From the NCBI RefSeq assembly GCF_018588885.1, contig NZ_JAFFIW010000011.1, positions 1 through 64,000 of the forward strand: a stretch of DNA of 64,000 nt, in the 5' to 3' direction. Position numbers and translations under genes: made by a program. A model generated the notes under the pieces. It was given only the letters and a program-made list of their open reading frames with translations. It was not told where the DNA came from and searched no databases. Shown piece by piece: positions 1 through 10,563 of this stretch. This stretch comes from Mesorhizobium sp. dw_380 (GTDB lineage Bacteria > Pseudomonadota > Alphaproteobacteria > Rhizobiales > Rhizobiaceae). Positions within the stretch are counted from its first letter, which is position 1, and each line of letters starts with the position of its first letter.

Positions 1-43
1 GGGTGGGGGGGGGGCGGGCGGGGGCGCGGGAGGGGAAGGGCGG
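1..43. other. G-homopolymer-rich window edge
   Basis: The first forty or so bases are almost entirely G, with no coding signal and a composition unlike anything else in the window. This looks like low-quality sequence at a contig end rather than a biological feature. Confidence 0.5.
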
Positions 44-207
44 TTTTTAAGTGAAAAAGACCGGACCTCCCTCCAATGACCTGGGCACAGATGTCGGCAT
101 TTCGCGCCAACGAGCTTGCCGTCGCGGAATCCCTGCATCTTACTTGCGGTTGTGCTAATATATGTAACCGCGCACCTTCGTGCGTGGTTGACATATGGGA
201 GGATGCG

Positions 208-630
208 ATGAAAACTATGAATCGCAGGTCTGCGATTGCTCTCGGTGTGACGGCCGCGGCGGTAACACCCTTGTTCACCTTCGCGGCATCCGCAAAAACC
301 AAGCAATACGGCCCGAAGGAGGGCAAGGAGATTGCGCCCGGCGTCAGATTGGTTGAGGTCGGCACCGGCAATTCCGATATTCCCGCTTACAAGAGCATTT
401 CGATTGTCGATATAGTCTTTCAGCCCGGAGCACACGCGCCTCAAAGCGTGATGCCCAACGACATGGTATGCACCATTACTTCAGGCGCATTCACCATCAA
501 GAAAGCGGACAAGGAATTCAAGCTCAAGGTGGGTGACATGTACACCTGCGCCAAGGGCAAGACCGACGAGGCGACGAATACGAGCAAGGAGGTCGGCGTG
601 CACCGCATCGCCATGTTGATACCTGCCTGA
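208..630 (+). CDS. Secreted cupin-fold protein with Tat-like signal peptide
   Basis: This encodes a 140-residue protein. The ATG was chosen because GGGAGG lies six bases upstream and because it opens a signal peptide: NRRSAIALG followed by a hydrophobic stretch ending in AASA near residue 29. The twin arginine suggests Tat export, though the motif is minimal. The rest resembles a small single-domain cupin (FQPGAHAPQSVMPNDMVCTI, then GDMYTCAKGKTDEATN), but the classic metal-binding histidines are not clearly present. A longer in-frame start exists upstream but has no ribosome site. The substrate is unknown. The gene stands alone ahead of a convergent LysR gene. Confidence 0.7.
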   Translation: MKTMNRRSAIALGVTAAAVTPLFTFAASAKTKQYGPKEGKEIAPGVRLVEVGTGNSDIPAYKSISIVDIVFQPGAHAPQSVMPNDMVCTITSGAFTIKKADKEFKLKVGDMYTCAKGKTDEATNTSKEVGVHRIAMLIPA

Positions 631-731
631 ACAAAACGGGTTCGGGCCGGACGATCGGGCGCCTGATTCCGCCGTGAGTCCGGTCTGACCTGAGATCAAT
701 TCGCATTGAGGGCGATGTGCGCCACCGCTGG

Positions 732-1634
732 TCAGGTAGCGTGTCGCAACGCAACAAGCGTCAGCAGCCAGTCGCGAAAGCTGGCGACGGGCGGATGGCC
801 GCGCTTGTCGTGCGGGACGACGAGATAATAGGCGCTGCGGCTCTGCATGGGCTGGCCTGGAGCCGGCACCAGCTGGCCGCGCTGCAATTCGCCTGCGATC
901 AGGAGCAGCGGCAACAGCGCGACGCCGAGCCCCGCCATGCAGGCCTGGGCGGCGGTGCCGAACTGTTCGAACTGCATGCCCGGTCCGGTCGGCGCACTCA
1001 GGCCCTGATGCTCGAACCATTCGGTCCAGGCGCCGGGGCGCGTTGCCATATGCAGCAGCGGCAGGCGGCCGATATCGGCCGGATTGGCGATGGCGCGGCC
1101 GGCGAGGAATTCGGGCGACACCACCGGCGCCACGGTTTCGCGCACCAGCAGCGTCGAGTCGGCTTCGGGCCATTCCGGCAGGCCGTAATGGATGGCGGCA
1201 TCCAGCCTTTCCCTGGTGAAGTCGAAGCGGCCGACGCGGGTGACGAAGTTGATGGTGATGTCAGGATTTTTTTCGACGAAATCGGGGATCATCGGCATCA
1301 GCCAGCGCGTGCCGAAGGTCGGCAGAATGGCCAGGTTCAGGATGCCACTATGCCGATTGCTCATCAATCCAAGGGCTGCGTCACGCAACTGGCCAAGCGC
1401 CGAACGCACCGCCTCGGCATAGATTTCGCCTGCTGTCGACAGTCGGACATTACGGCTGTCGCGCTCGAACAAACGACGGCCGAACTGATCCTCCAGCAGC
1501 CTGATCTGTCGGCTGACTGCGCCCTGGGTCAAATCCAGCTCCTGGGCGGCGGCGGTGAAACTGCCAAGCCGGGCCACCGCCTCGAAGGCGGCAAGGGCGC
1601 TGATGTTCGGCAAAAGGCGGCGCTGGACACTCAT
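732..1634 (-). CDS. LysR-family transcriptional regulator, divergent from gcdH
   Basis: This is a 300-residue regulator of typical LysR length. The N-terminal winged helix (about residues 8-68) contains FEAVARLGSFTAAAQELDLT and AVSRQIRLLEDQFG. The substrate-binding domain follows and resembles the GcvA/GcdR-like subgroup (GILNLAILPTFGTRWLMP). It is transcribed away from gcdH with about 100 bp between them, the usual arrangement for a LysR protein controlling its neighbour. The inferred role is induction of glutaryl-CoA dehydrogenase by a lysine or glutarate catabolite. Ligand and target are inferred from position only. Confidence 0.88.
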   Translation of the reverse strand: MSVQRRLLPNISALAAFEAVARLGSFTAAAQELDLTQGAVSRQIRLLEDQFGRRLFERDSRNVRLSTAGEIYAEAVRSALGQLRDAALGLMSNRHSGILNLAILPTFGTRWLMPMIPDFVEKNPDITINFVTRVGRFDFTRERLDAAIHYGLPEWPEADSTLLVRETVAPVVSPEFLAGRAIANPADIGRLPLLHMATRPGAWTEWFEHQGLSAPTGPGMQFEQFGTAAQACMAGLGVALLPLLLIAGELQRGQLVPAPGQPMQSRSAYYLVVPHDKRGHPPVASFRDWLLTLVALRHAT

Positions 1635-1652
1635 GATCCATTCCTAACGCTC

Positions 1653-1670
1653 ATTGATCTGTGAAGCAAT
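1653..1670. promoter_or_regulatory. Candidate LysR box in the lysR-gcdH intergenic region
   Basis: ATTG, ten bases, then CAAT gives an inverted repeat that fits the T-N11-A pattern bound by LysR proteins. It lies between the divergent lysR and gcdH genes, where an autoregulatory and activating site would be expected. The motif is short and could arise by chance. Confidence 0.4.
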
Positions 1671-1737
1671 TTCGTTTGATTTTTTCTGACCGCAGGCCGA
1701 TAAGCCGGGCTTCACCCGTTTCGAGGATCGAGAAGCC

Positions 1738-2934
1738 ATGGCCGCCGACAAGAATGCATTCGTCTGGGAAGACCCGTTCCTGATCGAGGACCAGCTTTCG
1801 GAAGACGAGCGCATGGTGCGCGACGGTGCGGCGGCTTTCGCCGCCGACAAGCTCGCCCCGCGTATCGAGGAGGCCTATCTCAACGAGACCTTTGACACCG
1901 CGATCTTTCGCGAGATGGGCGATGCCGGCCTTCTCGGCATCAACATTCCCGAGGAGTTTGGTGGTCTTGGTGCCAACTATGTCACCTACGGGCTGGTCGC
2001 ACGGGAAGTCGAACGCGTCGATTCCGGCTATCGCTCGATGATGTCGGTGCAGTCGTCGCTGGTGATGTATCCGATCTATGCCTACGGCTCGGACGAGCAG
2101 CGCAAGAAATATTTGCCGAAGCTCGCCAGCGGCGAGTGGATCGGCTGCTTTGGCCTGACCGAGCCGGATGCCGGCTCCGATCCCGGCGGCATGAAGACGC
2201 GCGCAGAGAAAACCGCCAACGGCTACAAGCTCTCCGGCTCGAAGATGTGGATTTCCAACGCGCCGGTCGCCGACGTGTTCGTCGTCTGGGCGAAGTTGAA
2301 GGGCGACAACGGCAAGGACGAGATCCGCGGCTTCGTGCTGGAAAAGGGCATGAAGGGGCTGTCGGCGCCGAAGATCGGCGGCAAGCTGTCGCTGCGGGCC
2401 TCGATCACCGGCGAAGTGGTGATGGAAGGCGTCGAGGTCGGCGAGGACGCGCTGCTGCCCAACGCCAGGGGTCTCGGCGGACCGTTCGGCTGCCTCAACC
2501 GGGCTCGCTACGGCATTTCCTGGGGCTCGATGGGGGCCGCGGAAGATTGCTGGCATCGCGCCCGCCAGTATGGCCTCGACCGCAAGCAGTTCGGCAAGCC
2601 GCTGGCGGGCACACAGCTTTACCAGAAGAAGCTCGCCGACATGCAGACCGAGATCGCGCTCGGCCTGCAGGCATCCTTGCGCGTCGGCCGCCTGCTCGAC
2701 GAAGGCAAGATGGCGCCGGAGATGATCTCGATCGTCAAGCGCAACAATTGCGGCAAGGCGCTCGACATCGCCCGGCAGGCCCGCGACATGCACGGCGGCA
2801 ACGGCATCCAGATCGGCTACCACGTCATGCGCCACGCGCAGAACCTGGAGACGGTCAACACCTATGAGGGCACGCATGACGTGCATGCGTTGATCCTCGG
2901 GCGGGCGCAAACGGGGATACAGGCTTTTTTCTGA
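1738..2934 (+). CDS. gcdH: Glutaryl-CoA dehydrogenase
   Basis: This is a 398-residue acyl-CoA dehydrogenase that oxidatively decarboxylates glutaryl-CoA to crotonyl-CoA in lysine, hydroxylysine and tryptophan breakdown. The catalytic glutamate is in [17 protein letters not shown] (E377). The substrate-binding arginine sits in [18 protein letters not shown]. Both motifs distinguish this family from other acyl-CoA dehydrogenases. The FAD-binding motif [16 protein letters not shown] and the C-terminal [20 protein letters not shown] are intact. Length is normal. A LysR regulator is divergent. An ALDH7-type dehydrogenase that could act upstream in lysine catabolism lies about 13 kb away. Confidence 0.95.
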   Translation: MAADKNAFVWEDPFLIEDQLSEDERMVRDGAAAFAADKLAPRIEEAYLNETFDTAIFREMGDAGLLGINIPEEFGGLGANYVTYGLVAREVERVDSGYRSMMSVQSSLVMYPIYAYGSDEQRKKYLPKLASGEWIGCFGLTEPDAGSDPGGMKTRAEKTANGYKLSGSKMWISNAPVADVFVVWAKLKGDNGKDEIRGFVLEKGMKGLSAPKIGGKLSLRASITGEVVMEGVEVGEDALLPNARGLGGPFGCLNRARYGISWGSMGAAEDCWHRARQYGLDRKQFGKPLAGTQLYQKKLADMQTEIALGLQASLRVGRLLDEGKMAPEMISIVKRNNCGKALDIARQARDMHGGNGIQIGYHVMRHAQNLETVNTYEGTHDVHALILGRAQTGIQAFF

Positions 2935-3293
2935 GGCATTGGCTCGCAATCGCAATGTTAGCGATTGGCCGCGGACATGGGTCGCGCGGCAATTCGCAAG
3001 CCTTGGAGATTGCTCAAAGGCGCCCCTTGCTTCGTCATGTATGGACGGCCCCTCTTAGGCAAGAGGCAAAATGGCGGCGGCGGCGCAAGTCTGGAGCGGT
3101 CATGTATTCGGCCTTTGATGCGGTCGAGTTGTGATGACCGCTGGCCCTCAAGGGTTACGCGGATCGGGTTCCAATCATCCACAGCGCGCTCTTGTATCGC
3201 GATGACGAAGGCGGAGTGTCCCGACCCAGGTCCTGACCATTTTGCCGTGCTGCCTTTCTGCTCCTTACGCTGTTGAGGGTCTCGATTTGCGGC
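2935..3293. other. Intergenic region between gcdH and the IS110 transposase
   Basis: No convincing gene is present. A hairpin (CAATCGC, seven-base loop, GCGATTG at 2947-2967) just after the gcdH stop may help end transcription, but no T-run follows it. The short ORFs here lack ribosome sites and recognisable domains. The right end of the insertion sequence may lie within this stretch but cannot be fixed by eye. Confidence 0.5.
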
Positions 3294-4316
3294 TTATGCC
3301 GCAGCCGGTGCCCTGTATTCCTGTCCCGAGCTCAGCATCGCCCAGATGATGCGAGCGGTCTTGGCCGCCTGGGCGACGACCGCGACCTTGACCGGTCGCC
3401 TGGCCAGCAGGCCGCGTATCCAGGGCGAGCCTCTGTCGGGCTTGGCCCTGACCTGCCGCAGCCAGGAACTGGCGCCGAGAATGAGCAGCCTTCGCAGGTC
3501 CCTGTCGCCGGCGCGGCTGATATGGCCTGTCAAGCTGTGCTTGCCGCCGGTGTCATGGCTCTTGCGGGTCAGGCCCAGCCAGGCGGCGAAGTCCCTGGCC
3601 GAGGTGAACTGGCGGCCGTCGCCGATGGCCGCGATGGTCGCCTGCGCGATGATCGGGCCGACGCTCGGGATCTTCGTCAGCCGCATGGCCGCCCGATCCT
3701 GCTTGACCTGGTTGACGATTTGCTTGTCCAGTTTGCCGATCTCGCCATCGAGCGCGCGCCATTGCCCGGCCAGAGGCGCCAGGCAGATCAACAGCGGCGC
3801 GGGGATGGCTTCGTCCGACGCCTCGATGCGCTGCAGCAGGGCTTCGATGCCTGCAGCCCCCTTGGCGCTTGTCTGACCCATCTCATAGAGCAGGCCACGA
3901 ATGGCGTTGGCCAGTTGCGTGCGCTGGCGCACCAGAAGGTTGCGCGTGCGATGCAGCCCCCTGGCCCATTGCTGTTCGACCGTCTTGATCGGCACAAAGC
4001 GCATCTTCGGCCGGCTCACCGCTTCGCAACATCCGTCTGCGTCGCGGGCATCGTTCTTGTTGCGCGGGACATAGGGCTTCACATAGGCCGGCGGCATCAG
4101 CTTGACCTCATGGCCAAGCGCTCGCAGCGTGCGGCCCCAATGATGGGCCGAGCCGCAAGCCTCCATGCCGACCAGAGCCGGCGGCTGCGCGGCGAAGAAC
4201 TTCACCACCTGCGCACGGCGCAGCTGGCGCTGCACCACCACATGCCCGGCAGCATCCACGCCGTGCACCTGAAACACATTCTTGGCCAAATCGATTCCAA
4301 ATCTGATAGCTTGCAT
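3294..4316 (-). CDS. IS110-family transposase
   Basis: This is a 340-residue DEDD transposase of normal family length. The N-terminal RuvC-like domain carries FGIDLAKN (D9), GMEACGSAHHW (E52) and NKNDARDAD (D89, D92 and D94), supplying the acidic residues. The C-terminal Transposase_20 region contains SVGPIIAQATIAAIGDG and TGHISRAGDRDLRRLLILGA. The start was chosen at MQAIRFGID because GGAGGAG lies about eleven bases upstream; an in-frame extension has no such site. The ORF is unbroken and the key residues are present, so the enzyme may be active. Confidence 0.93.
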   Translation of the reverse strand: MQAIRFGIDLAKNVFQVHGVDAAGHVVVQRQLRRAQVVKFFAAQPPALVGMEACGSAHHWGRTLRALGHEVKLMPPAYVKPYVPRNKNDARDADGCCEAVSRPKMRFVPIKTVEQQWARGLHRTRNLLVRQRTQLANAIRGLLYEMGQTSAKGAAGIEALLQRIEASDEAIPAPLLICLAPLAGQWRALDGEIGKLDKQIVNQVKQDRAAMRLTKIPSVGPIIAQATIAAIGDGRQFTSARDFAAWLGLTRKSHDTGGKHSLTGHISRAGDRDLRRLLILGASSWLRQVRAKPDRGSPWIRGLLARRPVKVAVVAQAAKTARIIWAMLSSGQEYRAPAAA

Positions 4317-4397
4317 GTCGGACGGTCTCCTCCGCTGGGGGTTAATCACAGCCCAGTTTGGCACATTCGATGCCGCAAGGGGCCGTCCACCCATCAT
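3294..4397 (-). mobile_element. IS110-family insertion sequence (ends not resolved)
   Basis: The transposase ORF defines the core of the element. IS110 elements typically lack terminal inverted repeats and do not make clear target duplications, and none are visible here, so the stated ends are only approximate. One flank abuts a palindromic repeat pair. Confidence 0.55.
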
Positions 4398-4455
4398 CCT
4401 AGGGCGAAGCAGCCGCGCAGCGGCGTCGCTCAGACCCTAGGATCCATGCCGCGAC
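4394..4455. repeat. Palindromic intergenic repeat, copy 1
   Basis: The unit is bounded by ATCCTAGGG and CCCTAGGAT around a GC-rich centre and is followed by CCATGCCGCGAC. It is the mirror image of the unit found about 130 bp further on. Repeats of this look occur in many copies in Mesorhizobium genomes, which is family knowledge rather than something shown by this window alone. Confidence 0.7.
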
Positions 4456-4501
4456 ATTTGCTGTAGAATGCAGCGGCTCAGAACGGGCTTAAGAACGCCC
4501 G

Positions 4502-4551
4502 ACCATGGGCATTACGACAGAATAGAACCATGGGCATTACGGCAGAATAGA
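4502..4551 (+). repeat. 25-bp tandem duplication
   Basis: Two adjacent 25-base units begin ACCATGGGCATTACG and differ at one position (A at 4517, G at 4542). They lie between the two inverted palindromic repeats. No function can be assigned. Confidence 0.8.
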
Positions 4552-4576
4552 ATTGCACCGTTGCCGTGCTCGAAAG

Positions 4577-4642
4577 TCGCGGCATGGATCCTGGGGTCTG
4601 CGCTGCGTCGCTTCGCTCCTTGCTGCGCCCCAGGATGACGAA
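4577..4642. repeat. Palindromic intergenic repeat, copy 2 (inverted)
   Basis: This begins GTCGCGGCATGGATCC and ends CCCCAGGATGAC. It matches the reverse complement of copy 1 with scattered differences, so the two copies face each other across about 120 bp. Confidence 0.7.
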
Positions 4643-4785
4643 GTGATTGAGGCCCGTTCGCCAATTATAGGCGAATTGGGCATTCGGTAGCTGCTTAAAT
4701 TAGGTGCACCGCAACATCTGTGCTTGGAGAATACCCAGGACCTGTGTCAGGGTTCGGCCAGTTTAACGCCGATCTCCGGGGCCCC

Positions 4786-7700
4786 ATGGCAATTCTGGCA
4801 GCCGTCTACCACCTGACCCATTACAAATATGACCGGCCGGTGGTTCTCGGTCCCCAGATCATCAGGCTGCAGCCGGCGCCCCATTCCCGCACCAAGGTGC
4901 TCAGCCACTCTTTGAAGGTCGAGCCGGCGAACCACTTCGTCAACCTGCAGCAGGATCCTTATGGCAACTTCCTCGCCCGCTTCGTCTTTCCCGAGCCGGT
5001 GACGGAACTCAAGATCGAGGTCGATCTCGTCGCCGACATGACGGTCTACAATCCGTTCGATTTCTTCGTCGAGCCATCGGCCGAGGCATTCCCGTTCGAA
5101 TATCCGGAAGAGATCCGCGACGATCTCGCCATCTACCGGACACCGGAGCCGGCGGGACCGCTGCTCTCGGCCCTCCTGAACACCATCGACCGCAGTGCGA
5201 AAAACACGGTCAATTTCCTCGTCGATCTCAATGCCAGGCTGCAGCGCGAGATCGCTTACATCGTGCGCATGGAGACCGGCGTGTTTTCGCCGGAAGAGAC
5301 GCTGGCGGCGGCCAAGGGCTCATGCCGCGATTCGAGTTGGCTGCTGGTGCAGATCCTGCGCAATCTCGGCATCGCCGCGCGCTTCGTCTCCGGCTATCTG
5401 ATCCAGCTCAAGCCGGATCTGGTGGCGCTCGATGGGCCGGCGGGCACATCAGTCGATTTCACCGATCTGCATGCCTGGTGCGAGGTCTATCTTCCGGGCG
5501 CCGGCTGGATCGGCTTCGATCCCACCTCGGGCCTGCTCACCGGCGAGAGCCATGTGCCGCTGGCGGCAACGCCGCATTTCCGCAATGCTGCACCGATTTC
5601 CGGCATGGCGAGCTTTGCCAATGTCGAGTTCGGCTTCGAGATGCGGGTCGATCGCATTGCCGAGCATCCGCGCATCACCAAGCCGTTCTCCGACGAAAGC
5701 TGGCAAGCGCTCGACGCGCTCGGCAACAAGGTCGATGCCGCGCTTGCGGCCGGCGATGTACGGCTGACGATGGGCGGCGAGCCGACTTTCGTGTCGATCG
5801 ATGACTTCGAATCCGCCGAGTGGAACACCGCCGCTGTCGGGCCGACCAAGCGCGAAAAGGCCGATGCGCTGATCCGCCGCCTGCGCGAGCGTTTCGCGCC
5901 CGGCGGCTTCCTGCATTACGGCCAGGGCAAATGGTATCCCGGCGAAACCCTGCCGCGCTGGACCTTCTCGCTCTACTGGCGCGCCGATGGCCAGCCGGTG
6001 TGGAGCGACCCGTCGCTGATCGCCCGCGAAAAGAGCGAGGCGGATATCGGGCCGAGGCAGGCCGAGAGCCTGCTGACGGCGATCGCGGATGAACTCGGCA
6101 TCGACAAAACCATGGTCAGCGAAGCCTATGAGGACCCGGCCGAATGGCTGCTCAAGGAAGGCAAGCTGCCGGAAAATGTCGACCCGTCCAATTCAAGGCT
6201 GGAAGACCCGGAAGAGCGTAGCCGCATGGCAAAGGTGTTCGAGCGCGGGCTGACCAAGCCGTCGGGCTACGTGCTGCCGGTGCAGCGCTGGAACAGCCAG
6301 GCGTCGGACCCTCGCTGGCGGTCCGAAAAATGGACGACGCGGCGCGGCCGGTTGTTCCTGGTGCCGGGCGATTCACCGGTCGGGTATCGGCTGCCGCTCG
6401 GCACGCTGCCTTATGTGCCGCCGGCGCAGTTCCCTTATATCGTGCCGGTCGATCCGTCGCTGCCGCGCGGCCCGTTGCCCGCGCGTGAAGCCATGCTGCC
6501 GGGGCCTGCGCCGGCCGAACTTGAAGGCGCCGATGAGATGGCGCGGCGCCAGCAGGCCGCCTCATTTACCGCCGCGACCGCACAGCAGGACCGGGTCGAG
6601 CAGGAGATCACCGAGATCGGCGGCGCGGTGCGCACGGCACTTTCGGTCGAGCCACGCGACGGGCGGCTGTGCGTGTTCATGCCACCCGTCGAGGCGCTGG
6701 AGGACTATCTCGAACTCGTCGCAGCCGCCGAGAACGCGGCGCGGGCGATCGGTCTTCCCGTGCATATAGAGGGCTATGGCCCGCCGCATGATCCGCGCCT
6801 CAACGTCATCCGTGTGGCGCCGGATCCCGGTGTCATCGAGGTCAACATCCATCCGGCTTCCAATTGGCAGGATTGCGTGGCGACGACGACGGCGATCTAT
6901 GACGAGGCGCGGCAGACGCGGCTTGGCGCCGACAAGTTCATGATCGATGGCCGGCACACCGGCACCGGCGGCGGCAACCATGTCGTGGTCGGCGGCGCGA
7001 CGCCCAACGACAGTCCGTTCCTGCGCCGGCCCGATCTGCTGAAGAGCCTCGTGCTGCAATGGCAACGGCATCCCTCACTGTCCTATCTGTTCTCCGGCCT
7101 GTTCATTGGCCCGACCAGCCAGGCGCCGCGCTTCGACGAAGCGCGTCACGATTCGCTGTACGAACTTGAGATCGCAATGGCGCAAGTGCCGCACCCGGAC
7201 AAAGGCGCGGCACCGCTGCCGTGGCTGGTCGACCGGCTGTTCCGCAACCTGTTGACCGATGTCACCGGCAATACGCACCGCTCGGAGATCTGCATCGACA
7301 AGCTGTTTTCGCCGGACGGTCCGACCGGACGGCTCGGGCTGGTCGAGTTCCGAGGCTTCGAGATGCCACCCAATGCGCGCATGAGCCTAGCGCAGCAATT
7401 GCTTGTTAGGGCGATCATCGCACGCGCCTGGAAGAACCCGCTCGACGGGCGCTTCGTGCGCTGGGGAACCTCGCTGCATGATCGCTTCATGCTGCCGCAT
7501 CATGTCTGGGCGGATTTTCTCGACGTGCTCGACGACCTCAAGCTCAACGGCTTCGAATTCCGTCCCGAATGGTTCGATGCCCAGCTCGAATTCCGCTTTC
7601 CTTTCTGCGGCGAGGTCCAGCACGCGGGCATCAAGCTGGAGCTGCGGCAGGCGCTGGAGCCGTGGCATGTGATGGGCGAGCAAGGCGCGATCGGCGGCAC

Positions 7701-8145
7701 AGTGCGTTTCGTCGATTCCTCGGTCGAACGGCTTCAGGTCAAGACCGAAGGGCTGAACCCGGAGCGCCATGCCGTCGTCTGCAACGGCCGCATCGTGCCG
7801 ATGAAGGTCACCGATAACAGGGAAGTCGCGGTGGCGGGCGTGCGCTTCAAGGCCTGGCAGCCCGCCTCCGGCCTGCATCCGGCGCTGCCGGTCAACACGC
7901 CGCTGGTGTTCGATATCTACGACCGCTGGTCGGGCCGGGCGGTGGGCGGCTGCGTCTACCATGTCGCGCATCCCGGCGGGCGCAACTACGACACTTTCCC
8001 GGTCAACGGCAACGAGGCGGAGGCACGCCGGCTCGCCCGCTTCGAACCGCGCGGCCACACGCCGTCGGGCTATGTGCTGCGCGAGGAACAACCGGCGGAA
8101 GATTTCCCGATGACCCTTGACCTTCGGCGCCCACCCAGACTGTGA
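4786..8145 (+). CDS. Transglutaminase-like / DUF2126 fusion protein
   Basis: This is a 1119-residue protein. The N-terminal part has the bacterial transglutaminase-associated domain ([15 protein letters not shown]) and a papain-like core with the triad C180 ([10 protein letters not shown]), H229 (DLHAWCEVY) and D245 (GFDPTSG). The remaining 800 or so residues form DUF2126, grouped by comparative genomics with glutamine-synthetase-like amidoligases. The start was set at [13 protein letters not shown], where homology begins. The stop is six bases before an ATP-grasp/alpha-E gene, so the two are probably co-transcribed. Families of this type are predicted to make and trim peptide or amide linkages; the true substrate is unknown. 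Confidence 0.88.
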   Translation: MAILAAVYHLTHYKYDRPVVLGPQIIRLQPAPHSRTKVLSHSLKVEPANHFVNLQQDPYGNFLARFVFPEPVTELKIEVDLVADMTVYNPFDFFVEPSAEAFPFEYPEEIRDDLAIYRTPEPAGPLLSALLNTIDRSAKNTVNFLVDLNARLQREIAYIVRMETGVFSPEETLAAAKGSCRDSSWLLVQILRNLGIAARFVSGYLIQLKPDLVALDGPAGTSVDFTDLHAWCEVYLPGAGWIGFDPTSGLLTGESHVPLAATPHFRNAAPISGMASFANVEFGFEMRVDRIAEHPRITKPFSDESWQALDALGNKVDAALAAGDVRLTMGGEPTFVSIDDFESAEWNTAAVGPTKREKADALIRRLRERFAPGGFLHYGQGKWYPGETLPRWTFSLYWRADGQPVWSDPSLIAREKSEADIGPRQAESLLTAIADELGIDKTMVSEAYEDPAEWLLKEGKLPENVDPSNSRLEDPEERSRMAKVFERGLTKPSGYVLPVQRWNSQASDPRWRSEKWTTRRGRLFLVPGDSPVGYRLPLGTLPYVPPAQFPYIVPVDPSLPRGPLPAREAMLPGPAPAELEGADEMARRQQAASFTAATAQQDRVEQEITEIGGAVRTALSVEPRDGRLCVFMPPVEALEDYLELVAAAENAARAIGLPVHIEGYGPPHDPRLNVIRVAPDPGVIEVNIHPASNWQDCVATTTAIYDEARQTRLGADKFMIDGRHTGTGGGNHVVVGGATPNDSPFLRRPDLLKSLVLQWQRHPSLSYLFSGLFIGPTSQAPRFDEARHDSLYELEIAMAQVPHPDKGAAPLPWLVDRLFRNLLTDVTGNTHRSEICIDKLFSPDGPTGRLGLVEFRGFEMPPNARMSLAQQLLVRAIIARAWKNPLDGRFVRWGTSLHDRFMLPHHVWADFLDVLDDLKLNGFEFRPEWFDAQLEFRFPFCGEVQHAGIKLELRQALEPWHVMGEQGAIGGTVRFVDSSVERLQVKTEGLNPERHAVVCNGRIVPMKVTDNREVAVAGVRFKAWQPASGLHPALPVNTPLVFDIYDRWSGRAVGGCVYHVAHPGGRNYDTFPVNGNEAEARRLARFEPRGHTPSGYVLREEQPAEDFPMTLDLRRPPRL

Positions 8146-8151
8146 TCGGAC

Positions 8152-10563
8152 ATGGCCAAGGGGAATCACAAAAGGGCACGCGGCAAGCCGCAAACCCACA
8201 GACTGCTGGAGCACTACCAGCCGATCGACGGCGTCGTCGACGAGATGGTCGACGCCTCCGGCAATCCCCGTCCAGCCTGGAAGCACTTTATCGAGGCGCT
8301 TGAAGATCTCGGCGCCGAAAAGCTCGGCCAGCGCTTCGCCCGTGCCGACCAGTATCTGCGCGATGCCGGCGTCTACTACCGCGTCTACGACAAGGCCGGC
8401 GCCAATGAGCGCGAATGGCCGCTGGCGCATGTGCCCCTGCTCATCGAAGATACCGAATGGGCCGCGATCAGCGCCGGCCTCGTCCAGCGCGCCGAGCTGT
8501 TCGAGGAAACAATCGCCGATATCTATGGGCGTAACCGGCTCGTCGAAAAAGGCATCCTGCCGGCGGGACTGATCGCCGCCAGCCCCGAATATTTGCGGCC
8601 CGTCGTGGGCACCATCCCGGCCGGCGGCCATTACCTGCATTTCTGCGCCTTCGAGCTTGGCCGGGGGCCCGACGGCCGCTGGTGGGTGCTGGGCGACCGC
8701 ACGCAGGCGCCATCGGGCGCCGGCTTTGCACTGGAGAACCGTGTCGCCACCACGCGAGCGTTGTCCGACATCTATGGCGAGATGCATGTCCACCGGCTTG
8801 CCGGTTTTTTCCGACGCTTCCGCGATGCGCTGATCGGCATGGCGAAGGAGACCGACGGCCGCGTCGCCATCCTGACGCCTGGTCCGCTCAACGAAACCTA
8901 TTACGAACACGCCTACATCGCCCGCTATCTCGGCATCATGCTGCTCGAAGGCGAGGACCTGACCGTGTCCGGCGGCAGGCTGATGGTGCGGACCGTTTCC
9001 GGCCTGATGCCGATCAGCGTGCTGTGGCGGCGGCTCGATGCCGCCTTTGCCGATCCGCTCGAATTGCGATCGGACTCGCAGATCGGCACGCCGGGGCTGG
9101 TGGAAGCGATCCGCCAGGGCGCGGTTGCGACCGTCAATGCGCTGGGGTCGGGCCTGATGGAAACGCGTGCTTTGCTCGGCTTCCTGCCCAAGATCGCGCG
9201 CGAATTGCGGGGCGAGGAATTGTTGCTGCCGAGCGTCGCAACGTGGTGGTGCGGGCAAGCAGCCGAACGCGCCCATGTGCTGGCCAATATCGACCGCATG
9301 GTGATCGGCCCGGCACTGTCGACGCGGCTGGCCTTCGAAGATGACGACCAGACCAAGCTCGGCGCGGCGCTGTCGGCAGGGGAGCGGGCGGAACTGGTGG
9401 CGCAAATCGAGCGCGACGGTGGCGCCTTCGTCGGCCAGGAAGCGGTGACGCTTTCGACGACACCGGTCTATGTCGGCGGCTGGCTTGAGCCGCGGCCGGC
9501 GAGCCTGCGCGTCCATCTGGCACGGACCCCTGAGGGCTGGACGGTGATGCCGGGCGGGTTCGCTCGCGTCGGCCTGTCGCTCGACCCGACGGCGATTGCC
9601 ATGCAGCGCGGCGGTCAGGCGGCCGATGTCTGGGTGGTCAGCGACAGGCCGGTGGAGCGCGAGACGCTGCTGCCGCAGGAAGGCGACAGCTTCACCCGCA
9701 CCAGGCCGGGCAGCCTGCCCAGCCGCGCCGCGGAAAACCTGACCTGGCTCGGCCGCTACATCGAACGTTCGGAAGATACGGTGCGCATCCTGCGCGCCTA
9801 TCATGTGCGGCTCGCCGAAACATCCGACCCGGATATGCCGCTGCTGGCCGACATCAGGGATTATCTCGAACCTTTCGGCATCGACGTCGAAACGGCGATC
9901 CCGTCGGGGCTGATCGGCACGCTGGACAGCGCCGTCTACAGCGCCGGACAGATCCGCGACCGTTTCTCGCCCGATGGCTGGCTGGCGCTGAAGGACCTGT
10001 CGAAGACCATCCATCAATTCGCAAGGATCGTGGCGCCCGGCGATGATGCGACACGGGCAATGACGGTGATCCTGCGCAAGCTCGCCGGCTTCTCCGGCCT
10101 GCTGCACGAGAACATGTACCGTTTTGCCGGCTGGCGCTTCCTCGAAATCGGCCGGCGGCTGGAACGCGGCATCCAGATCGCCCGCACGCTCGCCAGGCTG
10201 ACCAGCGCCAAGGCGCCGGACGGCGCGCTCGACATGATGCTGGAGATCGGCGACAGCGTGATGACCCATCGCCGGCAATATCCCGTGCAGGCCGGCCGAC
10301 GCACGGTGGTCGATCTTCTGGCGCTCGATCCGCTCAATCCGCGCTCGATCCTGTTCCAGCTGGAAAGGCTGAAGGCGGAGATCGGGCTGTTGCCGTCGGT
10401 CGGCGGCGAGGGGCACATGTCGCCGGCGGCGAAGGAGATCCTGCAGCTCAATACGGCCATCGCCATCAAGGAGCCTTCGGACATGACGGCCAAGGCGTTG
10501 GACGAGCTCGCCTATGAAATCGGCGGCCTCTACAACAGCCTCGCCAAAGCCTATTTCGGCTAG
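8152..10563 (+). CDS. Circularly permuted ATP-grasp fused to alpha-E domain
   Basis: This is an 803-residue fusion. Residues up to about 500 form the circularly permuted type 2 ATP-grasp domain (DUF404/DUF407), with conserved blocks GHYLHFCAFELGRGPDGRWW, LGDRTQAPSGAGFALENR and VAILTPGPLNETYYEHAYIA. From about residue 520 (PSRAAENLTWLGRYIERSE) the sequence is the helical alpha-E domain (DUF403). In many bacteria these are two adjacent genes. The ATP-grasp part is expected to ligate an amine to a carboxylate using ATP. The flanking transglutaminase-fold genes suggest one pathway. Substrate and product are unknown. Confidence 0.88.
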   Translation: MAKGNHKRARGKPQTHRLLEHYQPIDGVVDEMVDASGNPRPAWKHFIEALEDLGAEKLGQRFARADQYLRDAGVYYRVYDKAGANEREWPLAHVPLLIEDTEWAAISAGLVQRAELFEETIADIYGRNRLVEKGILPAGLIAASPEYLRPVVGTIPAGGHYLHFCAFELGRGPDGRWWVLGDRTQAPSGAGFALENRVATTRALSDIYGEMHVHRLAGFFRRFRDALIGMAKETDGRVAILTPGPLNETYYEHAYIARYLGIMLLEGEDLTVSGGRLMVRTVSGLMPISVLWRRLDAAFADPLELRSDSQIGTPGLVEAIRQGAVATVNALGSGLMETRALLGFLPKIARELRGEELLLPSVATWWCGQAAERAHVLANIDRMVIGPALSTRLAFEDDDQTKLGAALSAGERAELVAQIERDGGAFVGQEAVTLSTTPVYVGGWLEPRPASLRVHLARTPEGWTVMPGGFARVGLSLDPTAIAMQRGGQAADVWVVSDRPVERETLLPQEGDSFTRTRPGSLPSRAAENLTWLGRYIERSEDTVRILRAYHVRLAETSDPDMPLLADIRDYLEPFGIDVETAIPSGLIGTLDSAVYSAGQIRDRFSPDGWLALKDLSKTIHQFARIVAPGDDATRAMTVILRKLAGFSGLLHENMYRFAGWRFLEIGRRLERGIQIARTLARLTSAKAPDGALDMMLEIGDSVMTHRRQYPVQAGRRTVVDLLALDPLNPRSILFQLERLKAEIGLLPSVGGEGHMSPAAKEILQLNTAIAIKEPSDMTAKALDELAYEIGGLYNSLAKAYFG

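Noticed and set aside
1651..2955. 434-codon frame antisense to gcdH
   Set aside because: gcdH has full catalytic motifs; the antisense frame has none.
7387..10416. 1009-codon open frame antisense to the transglutaminase and ATP-grasp genes
   Set aside because: It has no domains or ribosome site and is the mirror of real genes with strong homology; long antisense frames are common in GC-rich DNA.
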